Shown here piece after piece: positions 1-8,047 of a stretch of DNA of 64,000 nucleotides; position 1 is the stretch's first letter; each line of letters begins with the position of its first letter. The DNA is from an uncultured Holophaga sp. (GTDB lineage Bacteria > Acidobacteriota > Holophagae > Holophagales > Holophagaceae), in assembly GCF_963677305.1 (NCBI RefSeq), contig NZ_OY781925.1, positions 3,500,783 to 3,564,782 on the forward strand. Reading direction: 5' to 3'. A program made the translations under genes and the position numbers. The notes beneath the pieces were generated by a model that searched no databases, was not told the origin of the DNA, and saw only the letters and a list, made by a program, of their open reading frames with translations.

Positions 1-159
1 GTGAAGGCGATTCTGGAACAGCAGGCCTCCCTGCCCTTCCTGGCCATCGAGAGCGACGGCGGGGTCTTCCCTCAAGTGGTGCAGGCCCGCATGGAGACCT
101 TCTTCCTCCAGGTCGACCGGCTCCACGCCACCGTAGAGGGCATGGTCAAGTCCCACTGA
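1..159 (+). CDS. C-terminal end of a probable acyl-CoA dehydratase activase-related protein (5' truncated by window)
   Basis: Only the last 52 residues lie in the window, ending at a TGA at 157-159. The visible stretch has an ESDGGVFPQ segment followed by a helix with ARMETFFLQ. This resembles the extreme C-terminus of CoA-substrate-specific enzyme activase / 2-hydroxyacyl-CoA dehydratase-related proteins, where an acidic-Gly pair precedes a helix with RLEAF-like sequence. The catalytic ATPase or iron-sulfur parts are outside the window, so the family call rests on a short match. A hairpin at 181-202 separates it from the convergent peptidase gene. Confidence 0.4.
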   Translation: MKAILEQQASLPFLAIESDGGVFPQVVQARMETFFLQVDRLHATVEGMVKSH

Positions 160-180
160 CCCTGAACGCCGGTACAGAAC

Positions 181-206
181 GAGGCCCCCTTCCGGGGGCC
201 TCTCTT
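181..206. terminator. Rho-independent terminator, bidirectional
   Basis: A GAGGCCCCC/GGGGGCCTC stem (181-202) with a 4-nt loop is followed by CTTTT on the plus strand. It lies between the convergent ends at 159 and 221 and could serve both genes. Confidence 0.75.
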
Positions 207-220
207 TTGCACCTGGCCGC

Positions 221-2305
221 CTACTGGGCCATCAGCTCCTTCACCAGGAAGTCTGCATCGTACAGCTTCTCCAGAGCCTCGGTCATGCCCGCGGTGTGCA
301 CGGCCACGGCCCGGTTGGCAGTGTCATCGTAGATCATGTTCCCCACCAGGGACTCGATGTTGCCATCGAAGATCAGGCCCACGATCTCACCCTCGCGGTT
401 CAGCACCGGAGAACCGGAATTGCCCCCGATGATGTCGCAGCTGGCCACGAAGTCCAGGGGCGTGCTGAGGTCCAGCTTCCCCTTCCGCTCCACGTAGCGG
501 GCAGGGAGGTTGAAGGGCGCCTTGTTGTCAAAGCTGGCGGAGCGGTCGTAGAGCCCATAGAAGGTGGTCTTGCTGGGGGCGATGGTGCCGTTCATGGGGT
601 AGCCCTTCACGGTGCCGAAGGTCAGGCGCAGGGTGAAGTTCGCATCGGGTGAGAGCTGCCTGCCGTAGACGGCGAAGCGGGCCTTGCCCAACTTCTCCCC
701 GGCGGGGGCCAGCACGCTCTCCACCTTGTCCTCGTGCCACTTCCGGATCTCCCGGAGCAGGGGATCGACCTTCAGGACCCACTTCACCAGAGGATCCGTG
801 GAGGCGGCAATGGCCTTGCTCCCGCCCTCCAGGAGGGCCTGCCGGGCGGCGGGATCCATCAGGTGCGTCCCAGTGATGAGCTCGTGGGCCACCTCGGCGG
901 GCTTGCGCCCTCCCAGGGCGGCCTTGACGAAGGGATCCTGGGGTCCCAGCTGATCCAGGCTCTGCTGGAGGCTGTCGGCCAGCAGCAGCTCCTCCAACCC
1001 GGGGTAGAAGGGGGCGGGAGAGACCAGGCGGAAGCGCAGGGAGTCCAGCCCGGCGTCATGGTATTCCTCCATGCGCTCGGCATCGGGCTTGGCCGTCTCG
1101 GCGGCATAGCGCACCAGACTCAGCACATTGGCAGGAAGCCGGTAGCCCCCCATCCGGCGGAAGTTCAGCTCCTTGATCCGGGAGAGCTGGGAGTGCTCAG
1201 CCTCGGCGATGGTGTTCCACACATCTCCATAGGCCTTGGCGAGCCCGGGATCCGCCTGGACCTTCCTGCGGAACTCGGATTCATCCGCAGCCTTCTTGGC
1301 CATCAGGGCCTTGTCCCTGAGTCCCTCCAGCCGACCTCCGATGGCCTTGATGCTGTTCTGGATCCCGAAAATCAGGCTACCGGCCTGCCGGGCCTCCTCG
1401 GGCCCCCTGGCCGCGAAGGACTTTACGACAGCCAGACGCCGCTTGAGCATATCCATGTAGAAGGGGTAGGCATGGTCGCGGGTGAAAGCCAGCTGGGCCA
1501 TGGTGTTCAGACGCTCGGTGCTGCCGGGGTGACCCGAGACGAAGACCAGGTCTCCATCCGCCGCCCCCTTGGGGTTCCACTTCAGGTGAGGCGTGTGGAC
1601 CGGCTTGCCATCCTCGTAGACCCGGAAGAGGGCCATGTCGAGGTCGTGACGGGGGAAGGTGAAGTTGTCGGGATCCCCACCATAGAAGGCCGCCTGCTGC
1701 TCGGGTGCGAAGACCAGGCGGATGTCGGTGTACTTCTTGTAGCGGTAGATCCAGTACTCGCCCCCCTGGTAGAGGGTGACCATGTCGGAGCGCAACCCCG
1801 TAGCCTTGAGGCTCTCCTTCTCCAGCCTGGCCATCTCGGCTCGGCGGGCCTCCAGGGCGGTCTTCTCATCCATGCCGGGCTTGACGGCCCCCTGGACCTT
1901 GGCCGTGACATCCTCCATGGAGACCAGGACATTGAGCTCCAGGTCGGGGCACTTCAGCTCCTCCGCCGCCGAACCGGCGATGAAGCCGTTCTGGATGTAG
2001 TCCTTCGCGGGGGTGGAGACCTTCTGGAGCTGCCCACGGGCCACATGGTGGTTGGTGAGCACCAAGCCGTCGGCGCTCACAAAGGAACCCGAGCCTCCAT
2101 CATTGAAGCGCACGGAGGAGAGGCGGACATGGTCCAGCCAGGCCTTGGTGGGCTCGAAGCCGTAGCGGGCCTTGAGGGCCTGCGTCGGGGGATTGTCATA
2201 GGTCCACATCCCCTCGTCAGCCTTGAGGGCCCCACCTGCGAGGCAGAGGGTGAGTGGCAGAAGGAAGGCGCCGGACCAACGCCGGATCTTGGAATGAATA
2301 GCCAT
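221..2305 (-). CDS. S46-family dipeptidyl-peptidase (DPP7/DPP11 type), secreted
   Basis: This 694-residue protein starts with a basic N-terminus and hydrophobic signal peptide ending near residue 28. It has the S46 serine-peptidase architecture: NHH at 85-87 (catalytic His), the aspartate of FPRHDLDMALFR (about D223) and GGNSGSP with the nucleophile near S630. The length is typical of bacterial DPP7/DPP11 (about 700). These enzymes remove dipeptides from the N-terminus of peptides in the periplasm or at the cell surface. The residue 18 positions after the nucleophile is Gly (G648, in FDGN). In known enzymes this position is Gly in DPP7 (hydrophobic P1) and Arg in DPP11 (Asp/Glu P1), so a DPP7-like preference is inferred. 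It is monocistronic and faces the tRNA cluster divergently. Confidence 0.92.
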   Translation of the reverse strand: MAIHSKIRRWSGAFLLPLTLCLAGGALKADEGMWTYDNPPTQALKARYGFEPTKAWLDHVRLSSVRFNDGGSGSFVSADGLVLTNHHVARGQLQKVSTPAKDYIQNGFIAGSAAEELKCPDLELNVLVSMEDVTAKVQGAVKPGMDEKTALEARRAEMARLEKESLKATGLRSDMVTLYQGGEYWIYRYKKYTDIRLVFAPEQQAAFYGGDPDNFTFPRHDLDMALFRVYEDGKPVHTPHLKWNPKGAADGDLVFVSGHPGSTERLNTMAQLAFTRDHAYPFYMDMLKRRLAVVKSFAARGPEEARQAGSLIFGIQNSIKAIGGRLEGLRDKALMAKKAADESEFRRKVQADPGLAKAYGDVWNTIAEAEHSQLSRIKELNFRRMGGYRLPANVLSLVRYAAETAKPDAERMEEYHDAGLDSLRFRLVSPAPFYPGLEELLLADSLQQSLDQLGPQDPFVKAALGGRKPAEVAHELITGTHLMDPAARQALLEGGSKAIAASTDPLVKWVLKVDPLLREIRKWHEDKVESVLAPAGEKLGKARFAVYGRQLSPDANFTLRLTFGTVKGYPMNGTIAPSKTTFYGLYDRSASFDNKAPFNLPARYVERKGKLDLSTPLDFVASCDIIGGNSGSPVLNREGEIVGLIFDGNIESLVGNMIYDDTANRAVAVHTAGMTEALEKLYDADFLVKELMAQ

Positions 2306-2384
2306 GGATGGTCTCCCTGGGAATGGGGTTGCAGCCTACATCGCGTAGCGATACCTCACATATACTCGCCCACCCTCCCCGCGG

Positions 2385-2413
2385 TTTACCCCTGCAATGC
2401 CCCCCGCTAGAAT
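2385..2413 (+). promoter_or_regulatory. Sigma70-type promoter of the tRNA-Ser gene
   Basis: A -35 box TTTACC (2385-2390) and a -10 box TAGAAT (2408-2413) are separated by exactly 17 bp. Transcription would start near 2420, about 16 bp before the mature tRNA. Confidence 0.65.
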
Positions 2414-2435
2414 GAGCATGCGAGAGACGCACCCT

Positions 2436-2525
2436 GGAAGGTTGGCCGAGTGGTTGATGGCTCTGGTCTTGAAAACCAGCGTGGGCGCAAGCTCATCGGG
2501 GGTTCGAATCCCTCACCTTCCGCCA
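2436..2525 (+). tRNA. tRNA-Ser (anticodon UGA)
   Basis: The acceptor stem GGAAGGT (2436-2442) pairs with ACCTTCC, followed by discriminator G and an encoded CCA (2523-2525). The anticodon stem CTGGT/ACCAG encloses a 7-nt loop with TGA at 2470-2472. A long variable arm, typical of type II serine tRNAs, lies between the anticodon and T arms, and GGTTCGAATC marks the T loop. The length is 90 nt including CCA. A strong terminator follows directly. Confidence 0.96.
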
Positions 2526-2563
2526 AAAAGTAAATCCTTTTCAAAAAAGGATTTACTTTTTTC
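2525..2563 (+). terminator. Rho-independent terminator after tRNA-Ser
   Basis: An A/T-rich stem of about 17 bp pairs 2525-2541 with 2545-2561 (AAAAGTAAATCC against GGATTTACTTTT) around a tiny CAA loop and ends in a T run. It begins at the CCA end of the tRNA, so tRNA-Ser is probably transcribed alone. Confidence 0.8.
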
Positions 2564-2676
2564 AGTTTCAACCCTGAAGCACTCGGCCACACGGGCGGCC
2601 ATGCCTAGGGCCAGAAAGAGGCCAAGGTCTTGCCGGGGCAAAGGGGTGCTCACCGCGCTTCCCACAGGAATACTCC

Positions 2677-2705
2677 TTGACCTTTGCCCCCACCACAGGC
2701 AAACT
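2677..2705 (+). promoter_or_regulatory. Candidate promoter of the tRNA-Lys/tRNA-Glu unit
   Basis: TTGACC (2677-2682) is a good -35 element. With 17-bp spacing the -10 would be CAAACT (2700-2705), which is weak. The position, about 25 bp before tRNA-Lys, and the terminator upstream support a separate transcript here. Confidence 0.45.
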
Positions 2706-2729
2706 GATTTCTCCCGCCGTCCGCGGCAA

Positions 2730-2805
2730 GGGCCTATAGCTCAGTCGGTAGAGCAGCGGCCTTTTAAGCCGTTGGTCGCAGGTTCGAGTCCTGCTGGGCC
2801 CACCA
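2730..2805 (+). tRNA. tRNA-Lys (anticodon UUU)
   Basis: The 76-nt cloverleaf has acceptor GGGCCTA (2730-2736) pairing with TGGGCCC (one G-U pair), D-arm AGCTCAGTCGGTAGAGC, and anticodon TTT at 2763-2765 in loop CTTTTAA. The T loop is GGTTCGAGTCC, the discriminator is A, and CCA is encoded. Thirteen bases separate it from tRNA-Glu, so the two are almost certainly co-transcribed. Confidence 0.97.
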
Positions 2806-2818
2806 GCACACACCCCAT

Positions 2819-2893
2819 GGGGCTATCGTCTAGGGGTTAGGACATCGCCCTTTCACGGCGACAACACGGGTTCGAATCCCGTTAGCCCTACCA
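2819..2893 (+). tRNA. tRNA-Glu (anticodon UUC)
   Basis: The 75-nt cloverleaf has anticodon TTC at 2852-2854 within stem TCGCC/GGCGA and T arm CGGGTTCGAATCCCG. The acceptor is GGGGCTA/TAGCCCT, with a terminal G-U pair, then discriminator A and CCA (2891-2893). It is followed by a terminator. Confidence 0.95.
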
Positions 2894-2899
2894 GCACAA

Positions 2900-2926
2900 C
2901 CCCCTGAGAAATCAGGGGGCTTTTTG
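2900..2926 (+). terminator. Rho-independent terminator after tRNA-Glu
   Basis: The stem CCCCCTGA (2900-2907) pairs with TCAGGGGG (2912-2919) around a GAAA tetraloop and is followed by CTTTTT. Confidence 0.88.
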
Positions 2927-3272
2927 CATTTAAGCGGCATTTGTTTTTGCCAGATTGGGCCCGTGCTCAAACCGTGCTCAAAACCCGTTCCTGAATCGGC
3001 CTGATTCGGGGTGGACCGGGCTGAACTTGCCCCCCTATCCGGGCATGCGTGAGGGGAAGACGACCCCTCTCAAGAAGGGCTGAATCATCGAGGAGGAAGA
3101 ACCTCCCAACGGATCAGCACCCTATCCCCATTTTGATAGCCTTTACCCTGACTACAGGAACCGATGTTTACCTGTTCATGAGGTTATACGGCCCTAGTCA
3201 TTCCGTGCTAACCTCACTCCAGACAACCTGGTGCAGCGAAAGCGTGTTGCAGCGATTGTGAGGTGCCAGACG
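2927..3272. other. Gene-free stretch with an 11-bp tandem direct repeat
   Basis: No convincing gene is present in about 345 bp between the tRNA terminator and the glycosyltransferase start. The one clear element is CCGTGCTCAAA repeated directly head-to-tail at 2961-2971 and 2972-2982. It is followed by a weak inverted repeat GAATC-ggcct-GATTC near 2993-3008. The position directly downstream of a tRNA gene would suit an old integration site, but no integrase or duplicated tRNA end is seen. The 3' half (about 3120-3230) is relatively A/T-rich and probably holds the promoter of the next gene; I could not fix its boxes. Confidence 0.4.
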
Positions 3273-5555
3273 ATGGACTCCACCCTGCTCGACCGCATCG
3301 CGTTCCTCGGCGGGTACCTGCCCAGGCTCTGTGGCATTGCCACCTTCACCCATGACCTTTGCGAGGCCGTGGCCGAAGCCTCACCCCAATCCCTCTGCTA
3401 TGTGGGCGCGGTCAACGACCGGGCGGAGGGCTATGCCTATCCCCCCAGGGTCCGCTTCGAACTGGATCAGCGGAACCTCGACTCCTACCGGCGAGCCGCG
3501 GACTTCCTGAACTTCAGCAATGCCCGGGTGCTCAGCGTCCAGCACGAATTCGGCATCCATGGCGGGCCCGCCGGCAGCCACCTCCTGGCCCTGCTCCGGG
3601 AGGTGCGGATGCCCGTGGTCACGACGCTGCACACTCTGCTCCGGGAACCGGATACCGCCCAGCGCCGGGTGATGGACGAGCTGGTGCGCTGCAGTGACCG
3701 TCTGGTGGTGATGGCCCACAAGGGTCTGGAGATCCTCCAGGAAACCTATGGAGTCCCCGCATCCAAGGTGGACATCATCCCCCACGGCATCCACGACATG
3801 CCTTTTCTGGACTCCGCGGCCTACAAGACCCAGTTCGGCGTGGAGGGGCGGGAGGTTCTGCTCACCTTCGGCCTGCTGGGACCGGGCAAGGGCATCGAGC
3901 ACGTCATTGAGGCGCTCCCCGAGATCGTGCGTCAGCACCCGAATGTGGTCTACATCATCCTGGGAGCCAGCCACCCCCACTTGGTGGCCCAGGAGGGGGA
4001 GCGGTACCGCCTGGGCCTTGAACGCCTGGCCGAAGACTGCGGTGTAAAAGAACACGTGATCTTCTTCAACCAGTTCGTTTCCCTGGAGGATCTCAAGGAA
4101 TTCATCGGGGCCACGGACATCTACCTCACCCCCTACCTCAACGGGGCCCAGATCACATCCGGCACCCTGGCTTACGTTTTCGGCGCCGGCAAAGCGGTGG
4201 TCTCCACCCCGTACTGGCACGCCCAGGAACTCCTGGCGGAAGGACGGGGCACCCTGGTGCCCTTCCGGGATCCCCAGGCCATCGCAGCAGCGGTCTGTGC
4301 CTACCTGGACGACCCAGTCAGACTCCTGGAGACCCGGAGACGGGCCTATGCCCTGGGCCGGGAGATGATCTGGCCTTCCATTGCCCAGCGCTATCTCAAG
4401 TCCTTCCACCGCGCCGGTGCCGATCGAAAGGCCCAGCCCCGCATGGCCTTCGCAGACTGGACCCTGGCCAGCCGCCCCTTCGAACTCCCTCCGATTTCCA
4501 TGGACCATGTGGCCCGGATGAGTGATGGCACAGGCATCTTCCAGCACGCCCGTTTCACGGTGCCGAACTACGAGGAGGGCTACTGCACCGATGACAACGC
4601 CCGGGCCTTCATCCTCTGCACCCTGGTGGACGAGTTGGGTGAACGTCCACCGGCGGAACCCATTGAGCGTCTGGCCACCCGTTACCTTGCCTTCCTATCC
4701 GGGGCCCTTGACCGACCCACGGGACGGTTCCGCAACTTCATGAGCCATGACCGGCGCTGGCTCGAACCCACCGGGAGTGAGGATTGTCATGGCCGGGCCC
4801 TCTGGGCGGTGGGCACCGGGGCGGGACGCTCACGGCACGCCGGCCATCGGAAACTCTCGGCCCAGCTTTTCGAATCCGGACTCCCTGCGGTCACCGCATT
4901 CACCTCCCCCCGCGCCTGGGCCTTTTCCCTCCTGGGCATCCAGGAATACCTCCGGACCTCCCCGGCGAGCCCCGCCATCCAGAACTGCCAGTCGGAGTTG
5001 ACCCTTCGGCTCACAGGGCTGTGGCGGACCTGCGCCACCGAACACTGGCCCTGGTTCGAGCCCTGCGCCACCTATGAGAATGCCCGGCTCTGTCAGGCCC
5101 TGATCCTCAGCGGCCGCAGTATCCCCGACCCGGATGCCCTGACCATCGGCTTGAAATCCCTGGCCTGGCTGACCTCGATCCAAAAGACCCGGGAAGGCCA
5201 CTTCCGCCCCATCGGCAGCAACGGGTTCTACCCGAGGGGCGGGGCCCACGCTGACTTTGATCAGCAACCCGTGGAGATCCAGGCCATGATCGCCGCCTGC
5301 CTGGAAGCCCATCGGGCCACCGGGGACGCCACATGGTCCCGGGAGGCTCGTCGGGCCTTCGAATGGTTCCTGGGGCGCAACGACCTGGGTCTTGCCCTCT
5401 ATGACGCCACCACCGGCGGGTGCTCCGACGGCCTGCACGCGGATCGGATCAACGAGAACCAGGGCGCAGAGTCAACCCTGGCCTTTCACCTCTCCGCGGT
5501 GGAGATGAGCCTAGCCCGGCACCAGATCGTGTTCCCTCCGGTCCACACCGCATGA
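3273..5555 (+). CDS. GT4-family glycosyltransferase fused to a C-terminal alpha/alpha-barrel-like domain
   Basis: This 760-residue protein has two parts. Residues about 1-395 form a GT-B glycosyltransferase: LGGYLPRLCGIATFTHDL at the N-terminus (GGIA-like donor loop), then FGLLGPGKGIEHVIEAL and YLTPYLNGAQITSGTLAYVFGAGKAVVSTPYWHAQE, the usual GT4 nucleotide-sugar region. Residues about 400-760 are a helical domain with GYCTDDNARAF, AWAFSLLGIQEYL and repeated Trp-rich helices, resembling six-hairpin (AGE/cellobiose-epimerase-like) toroids. The ATG at 3273 has a GAGGTG ribosome site 8 bp upstream and is preferred to the in-frame GTG at 3231. It overlaps the GH130 gene by ATGA, so the two are translationally coupled. 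Donor and acceptor are unknown; cytoplasmic location is inferred from the absence of a signal peptide. Confidence 0.8.
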   Translation: MDSTLLDRIAFLGGYLPRLCGIATFTHDLCEAVAEASPQSLCYVGAVNDRAEGYAYPPRVRFELDQRNLDSYRRAADFLNFSNARVLSVQHEFGIHGGPAGSHLLALLREVRMPVVTTLHTLLREPDTAQRRVMDELVRCSDRLVVMAHKGLEILQETYGVPASKVDIIPHGIHDMPFLDSAAYKTQFGVEGREVLLTFGLLGPGKGIEHVIEALPEIVRQHPNVVYIILGASHPHLVAQEGERYRLGLERLAEDCGVKEHVIFFNQFVSLEDLKEFIGATDIYLTPYLNGAQITSGTLAYVFGAGKAVVSTPYWHAQELLAEGRGTLVPFRDPQAIAAAVCAYLDDPVRLLETRRRAYALGREMIWPSIAQRYLKSFHRAGADRKAQPRMAFADWTLASRPFELPPISMDHVARMSDGTGIFQHARFTVPNYEEGYCTDDNARAFILCTLVDELGERPPAEPIERLATRYLAFLSGALDRPTGRFRNFMSHDRRWLEPTGSEDCHGRALWAVGTGAGRSRHAGHRKLSAQLFESGLPAVTAFTSPRAWAFSLLGIQEYLRTSPASPAIQNCQSELTLRLTGLWRTCATEHWPWFEPCATYENARLCQALILSGRSIPDPDALTIGLKSLAWLTSIQKTREGHFRPIGSNGFYPRGGAHADFDQQPVEIQAMIAACLEAHRATGDATWSREARRAFEWFLGRNDLGLALYDATTGGCSDGLHADRINENQGAESTLAFHLSAVEMSLARHQIVFPPVHTA

Positions 5556-7015
5556 AGCCTCTCCCCCTGCGCCGCCACGACGTCACGCTGCTGCCCCGCA
5601 GCGAGCGGGTAATCCTCCGCCCATTCATCCCTCCGGACTCCCAGCGGGTCACCACCATCATCGGCCGGGCTCTGGCCCTGGGGGAGGACGAAGTGGATCG
5701 GGAAATGGCTTCGGTCCGGCAGGATTTTGCATTTCGCCACCTGGACCTGGAGTCCACCCTGCTGGCCAACTTCGAACGGGTGCAGCCTCACCTCTTCACC
5801 CAGCGGCCCCTGACCCTGCGGCGAAAGCTCCTCATCGGAGCACTCTTCTCGGGCGAGTACGCCCTGGAGTCAGCAGCCCTCTTCAATCCATCCATGGTTC
5901 CCCACCCCTCCCAGGAGGGGATCCCGGAGGGCTGCCTGCGTATCGTGATGAGCCTGAGAGCCACGGGGGAAGGTCACATCTCCTCAATGGAATTCCGCAC
6001 GGGCATCATCGACGCCGGAGGGGCAGTCCACATCGATACACCCTCCCGCTTCGTCAGCCTACCCGAGATCAACCCCAACCCCAGTTACAAGAAGACGCTC
6101 TTCATCGTCAAACTCCACGAAATGGGTTTCGACAACTGGCACACGGCCGCCGTAATGGAGGATCTGGGGGAGAGTTTCACCCGGAGTGAACTCGACCAGA
6201 GCGTCCTCCGGGTCCGCCGGGAGACTCTCCCCATCACCCGGAATCTCACCAACACCCTGCAGTGCGTGCAGTGGCTGGCGGATTCCAACTACGAGATGGA
6301 CTTCACCCCGGAGCTCGACCAGAGTGAACGCTGCATTTTCCCGGTATCCGGCAATGAGAGCAATGGAATCGAGGACGCCCGATTCGTTCGCTTCGTGGAG
6401 GAGGACGGCGCCGTGCTCTACTACGCCACCTATACGGCCTATAACGGCCATGCCATCCTTCCCCAGCTAATCGAAACCTCGGATTTCCGTCACTTCCGGG
6501 TCCTGACCCTGAACGGTGCCGCCGCCCAGAACAAGGGCATGGCCCTCTTCCCCCGTCGGATCGACGGCTGCTACGCCATGCTCTCCCGCCATGATGACGA
6601 GAATCTCTTCATCATGTTCTCGGATAATCCCCACTACTGGAGCGCCCCCAAACTGCTCCTGCGCCCGGCCGCCCCCTGGGAGTCCGTGAAGATCGGCAAC
6701 TGTGGATCACCCATAGAAACCTCTGCGGGCTGGCTGGTCATCACCCACGGAGTGGGCCCGATGCGGAGGTATTGCATCGGGGCGGCCCTGCTGGACCTCC
6801 AGGATCCGACCCGGGTGATTGGGCGCCTTCCAGAACCCCTGCTGGCCCCCGAAGGGGAGGGACGGGAAGGTTATGTCCCCAATGTGGTCTACAGCTGCGG
6901 AGCCCTGATCCATGCCGGAGAGCTCATCCTGCCCTTCGCCATGAGCGACCGGATCTCATCCCTGGTCAGCCTCCCACTGGATGCGCTGCTGGATGCCATG
7001 GTGTCCCCGGAATAG
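5552..7015 (+). CDS. GH130-family glycoside phosphorylase/hydrolase
   Basis: The 487-residue protein has the five-bladed propeller sequence pattern of GH130: NPSMVPHP near residues 110-120, SSMEFRTGIIDAGG, NESNGIEDARFVRF, YATYTAYNGHAILPQLIETSDF and NKGMALFPRRIDGCYAMLSRHDDENLF. GIEDAR and YTAYNG carry the conserved Glu/Asp that bind the glycosidic oxygen and the terminal mannose. Known GH130 enzymes phosphorolyse or hydrolyse beta-linked mannosides. The ATG at 5552 overlaps the stop of the upstream glycosyltransferase, so synthesis and breakdown of the same glycan or glycoside is the natural inference. The subfamily, and hence phosphorylase versus hydrolase, cannot be decided by eye. Confidence 0.82.
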   Translation: MKPLPLRRHDVTLLPRSERVILRPFIPPDSQRVTTIIGRALALGEDEVDREMASVRQDFAFRHLDLESTLLANFERVQPHLFTQRPLTLRRKLLIGALFSGEYALESAALFNPSMVPHPSQEGIPEGCLRIVMSLRATGEGHISSMEFRTGIIDAGGAVHIDTPSRFVSLPEINPNPSYKKTLFIVKLHEMGFDNWHTAAVMEDLGESFTRSELDQSVLRVRRETLPITRNLTNTLQCVQWLADSNYEMDFTPELDQSERCIFPVSGNESNGIEDARFVRFVEEDGAVLYYATYTAYNGHAILPQLIETSDFRHFRVLTLNGAAAQNKGMALFPRRIDGCYAMLSRHDDENLFIMFSDNPHYWSAPKLLLRPAAPWESVKIGNCGSPIETSAGWLVITHGVGPMRRYCIGAALLDLQDPTRVIGRLPEPLLAPEGEGREGYVPNVVYSCGALIHAGELILPFAMSDRISSLVSLPLDALLDAMVSPE

Positions 7016-7327
7016 CCCCCTGCAGAAGGGCCGGCCCCTCCTCGTAGCTCCAGCCCACCCCCCCCCGCAGAAGATCGTGTGCTCGATCCTCCGGAAAAGC
7101 CCCTTGCCGCCCTTTTTCCGGGCCTGCTGGAGAATCCGCTGGATCAGCCGCCATCCCCCCTGGGGCAGCACCTGGCGAATCAGGGTGGGCCCGGCCTCCC
7201 CCACTGCAATGCGGTCCAGGAAGTCAGCCTGGCAGCGGGCCAACTCGATCTCGACGTCCCTGCCCCGTGGTTCCCAGTGTTCCCCCAACGCTTCCCAGTG
7301 CAATTTAATAACAATACAAACACCCAA
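6956..7327 (-). CDS. Unassigned open frame, possibly a gene remnant
   Basis: A 123-codon minus-strand frame (TTG start) runs convergently into the end of the GH130 gene. Its middle part, with an acidic ELARCQADFLDRIAVGE segment and VLPQGGWRLIQRIL, reads more like protein than a random shadow. I recognise no family, it has no clear ribosome site, and its last 20 residues are simply the complement of the GH130 end. It may be a decayed fragment; treat it as doubtful. Confidence 0.25.
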   Translation of the reverse strand: MGVCIVIKLHWEALGEHWEPRGRDVEIELARCQADFLDRIAVGEAGPTLIRQVLPQGGWRLIQRILQQARKKGGKGLFRRIEHTIFCGGGWAGATRRGRPFCRGLFRGHHGIQQRIQWEADQG

Positions 7328-7692
7328 AAAGCGGCTCCCGGCTCAGCGGAGCAACCACCTCGCCCTCCGGCAGAGGATCACTCAGAGCGATGCCGAGCCT
7401 GGCGGGCCTCAGGCCGTGGAAGCTGTCCACCTCTCTGAATGTGCCCTTCCGGTGCAGCCTGCGCAGGGCGTCCAGCTGGGGCTTCAAAGCGCGATGCAAG
7501 TTGAGGTGCAGCCCGGCTTGACCATCCCGATCCCTCGCATCGAAGCCATGCTGATCATGACGGTCCTGGCGTGGAGAGATCGCGGCCTGTCCACCCAGGG
7601 ACGGGGGTGCCATCGATACGGTGGAGACCCTCGGCTCGCAGGAGCTGAAGTCCAGGGCAGCATGGCAAGGCACTGCATATCAGAATCCCTGA
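7328..7692. other. Gene-free stretch of reduced coding character
   Basis: No gene can be supported here. Several short frames overlap on both strands without family matches or ribosome sites. The stretch begins just after an A/T-rich patch (about 7301-7332) that stands out from the surrounding GC-rich sequence. Together with the truncated genes on either side it looks like degraded DNA. Confidence 0.45.
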
Positions 7693-7995
7693 CAGAAGAA
7701 GTCTGAGCGCCTGAGGCAGGCGTGGACGATCAACCACCCGATCATCCTGCGCGGACGTCTGCGGGTGCGCCGCTTCGCAGCCAAGGAGACTGACTGGTGG
7801 CAAACCGCGCACCCCGAAGCCTTCGGAGGATTCTGGGGCGGGGAGGTTGCCGTGGCCAAGCTGATGGGCAACATGAACCCCAAGACCTTCACCGTCTATC
7901 TGCCCGAGGATAGAGGAGGCTCCATGACCAATACCTGGCTTGATCCTCAGCGTCCTTTGGACCCGAGACTGGACCGCCTCCTCAGGCTAGCCTGA
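7693..7995 (+). pseudogene. Remnant of an AbiEi_2-type (type IV toxin-antitoxin) antitoxin/regulator gene
   Basis: The open frame from 7693 to the TGA at 7995 encodes about 100 residues with no good start; the first possible one is a GTG at 7765. It contains RRFAAKETDWWQTAHPEAF followed by GGFWGGEVAVAKLMGNMNPKTFTVYLPED. The WGGE-hA-x-L-x(2)-h-x-P-x-T-h-Y core is what I know from AbiEi-family antitoxins of type IV systems (Pfam AbiEi_2), whose full length is about 300 residues. The N-terminal DNA-binding part is missing, the C-terminus diverges after the match, and no AbiEii nucleotidyltransferase partner follows. I therefore read it as a truncated leftover. Confidence 0.5.
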
Positions 7996-8047
7996 GGTAA
8001 CTTCCCATCCAGATTGGGGCACAATCGGAAGGAACCGATGAGGCAGT

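Noticed and set aside
734..2410. A 558-codon plus-strand open frame opposite the S46 peptidase
   Set aside because: Antisense shadow; it even runs through the peptidase start region and the tRNA promoter.
2397..2840. Open frames of 61-147 codons across the tRNA genes on both strands
   Set aside because: They translate tRNA and terminator sequence; three clear cloverleaves explain the region.
7305..7673. Minus-strand frame with GLHLNL, reminiscent of YdjC/ChbG deacetylases
   Set aside because: Only six residues match; surrounding YdjC motifs and a start site are missing.
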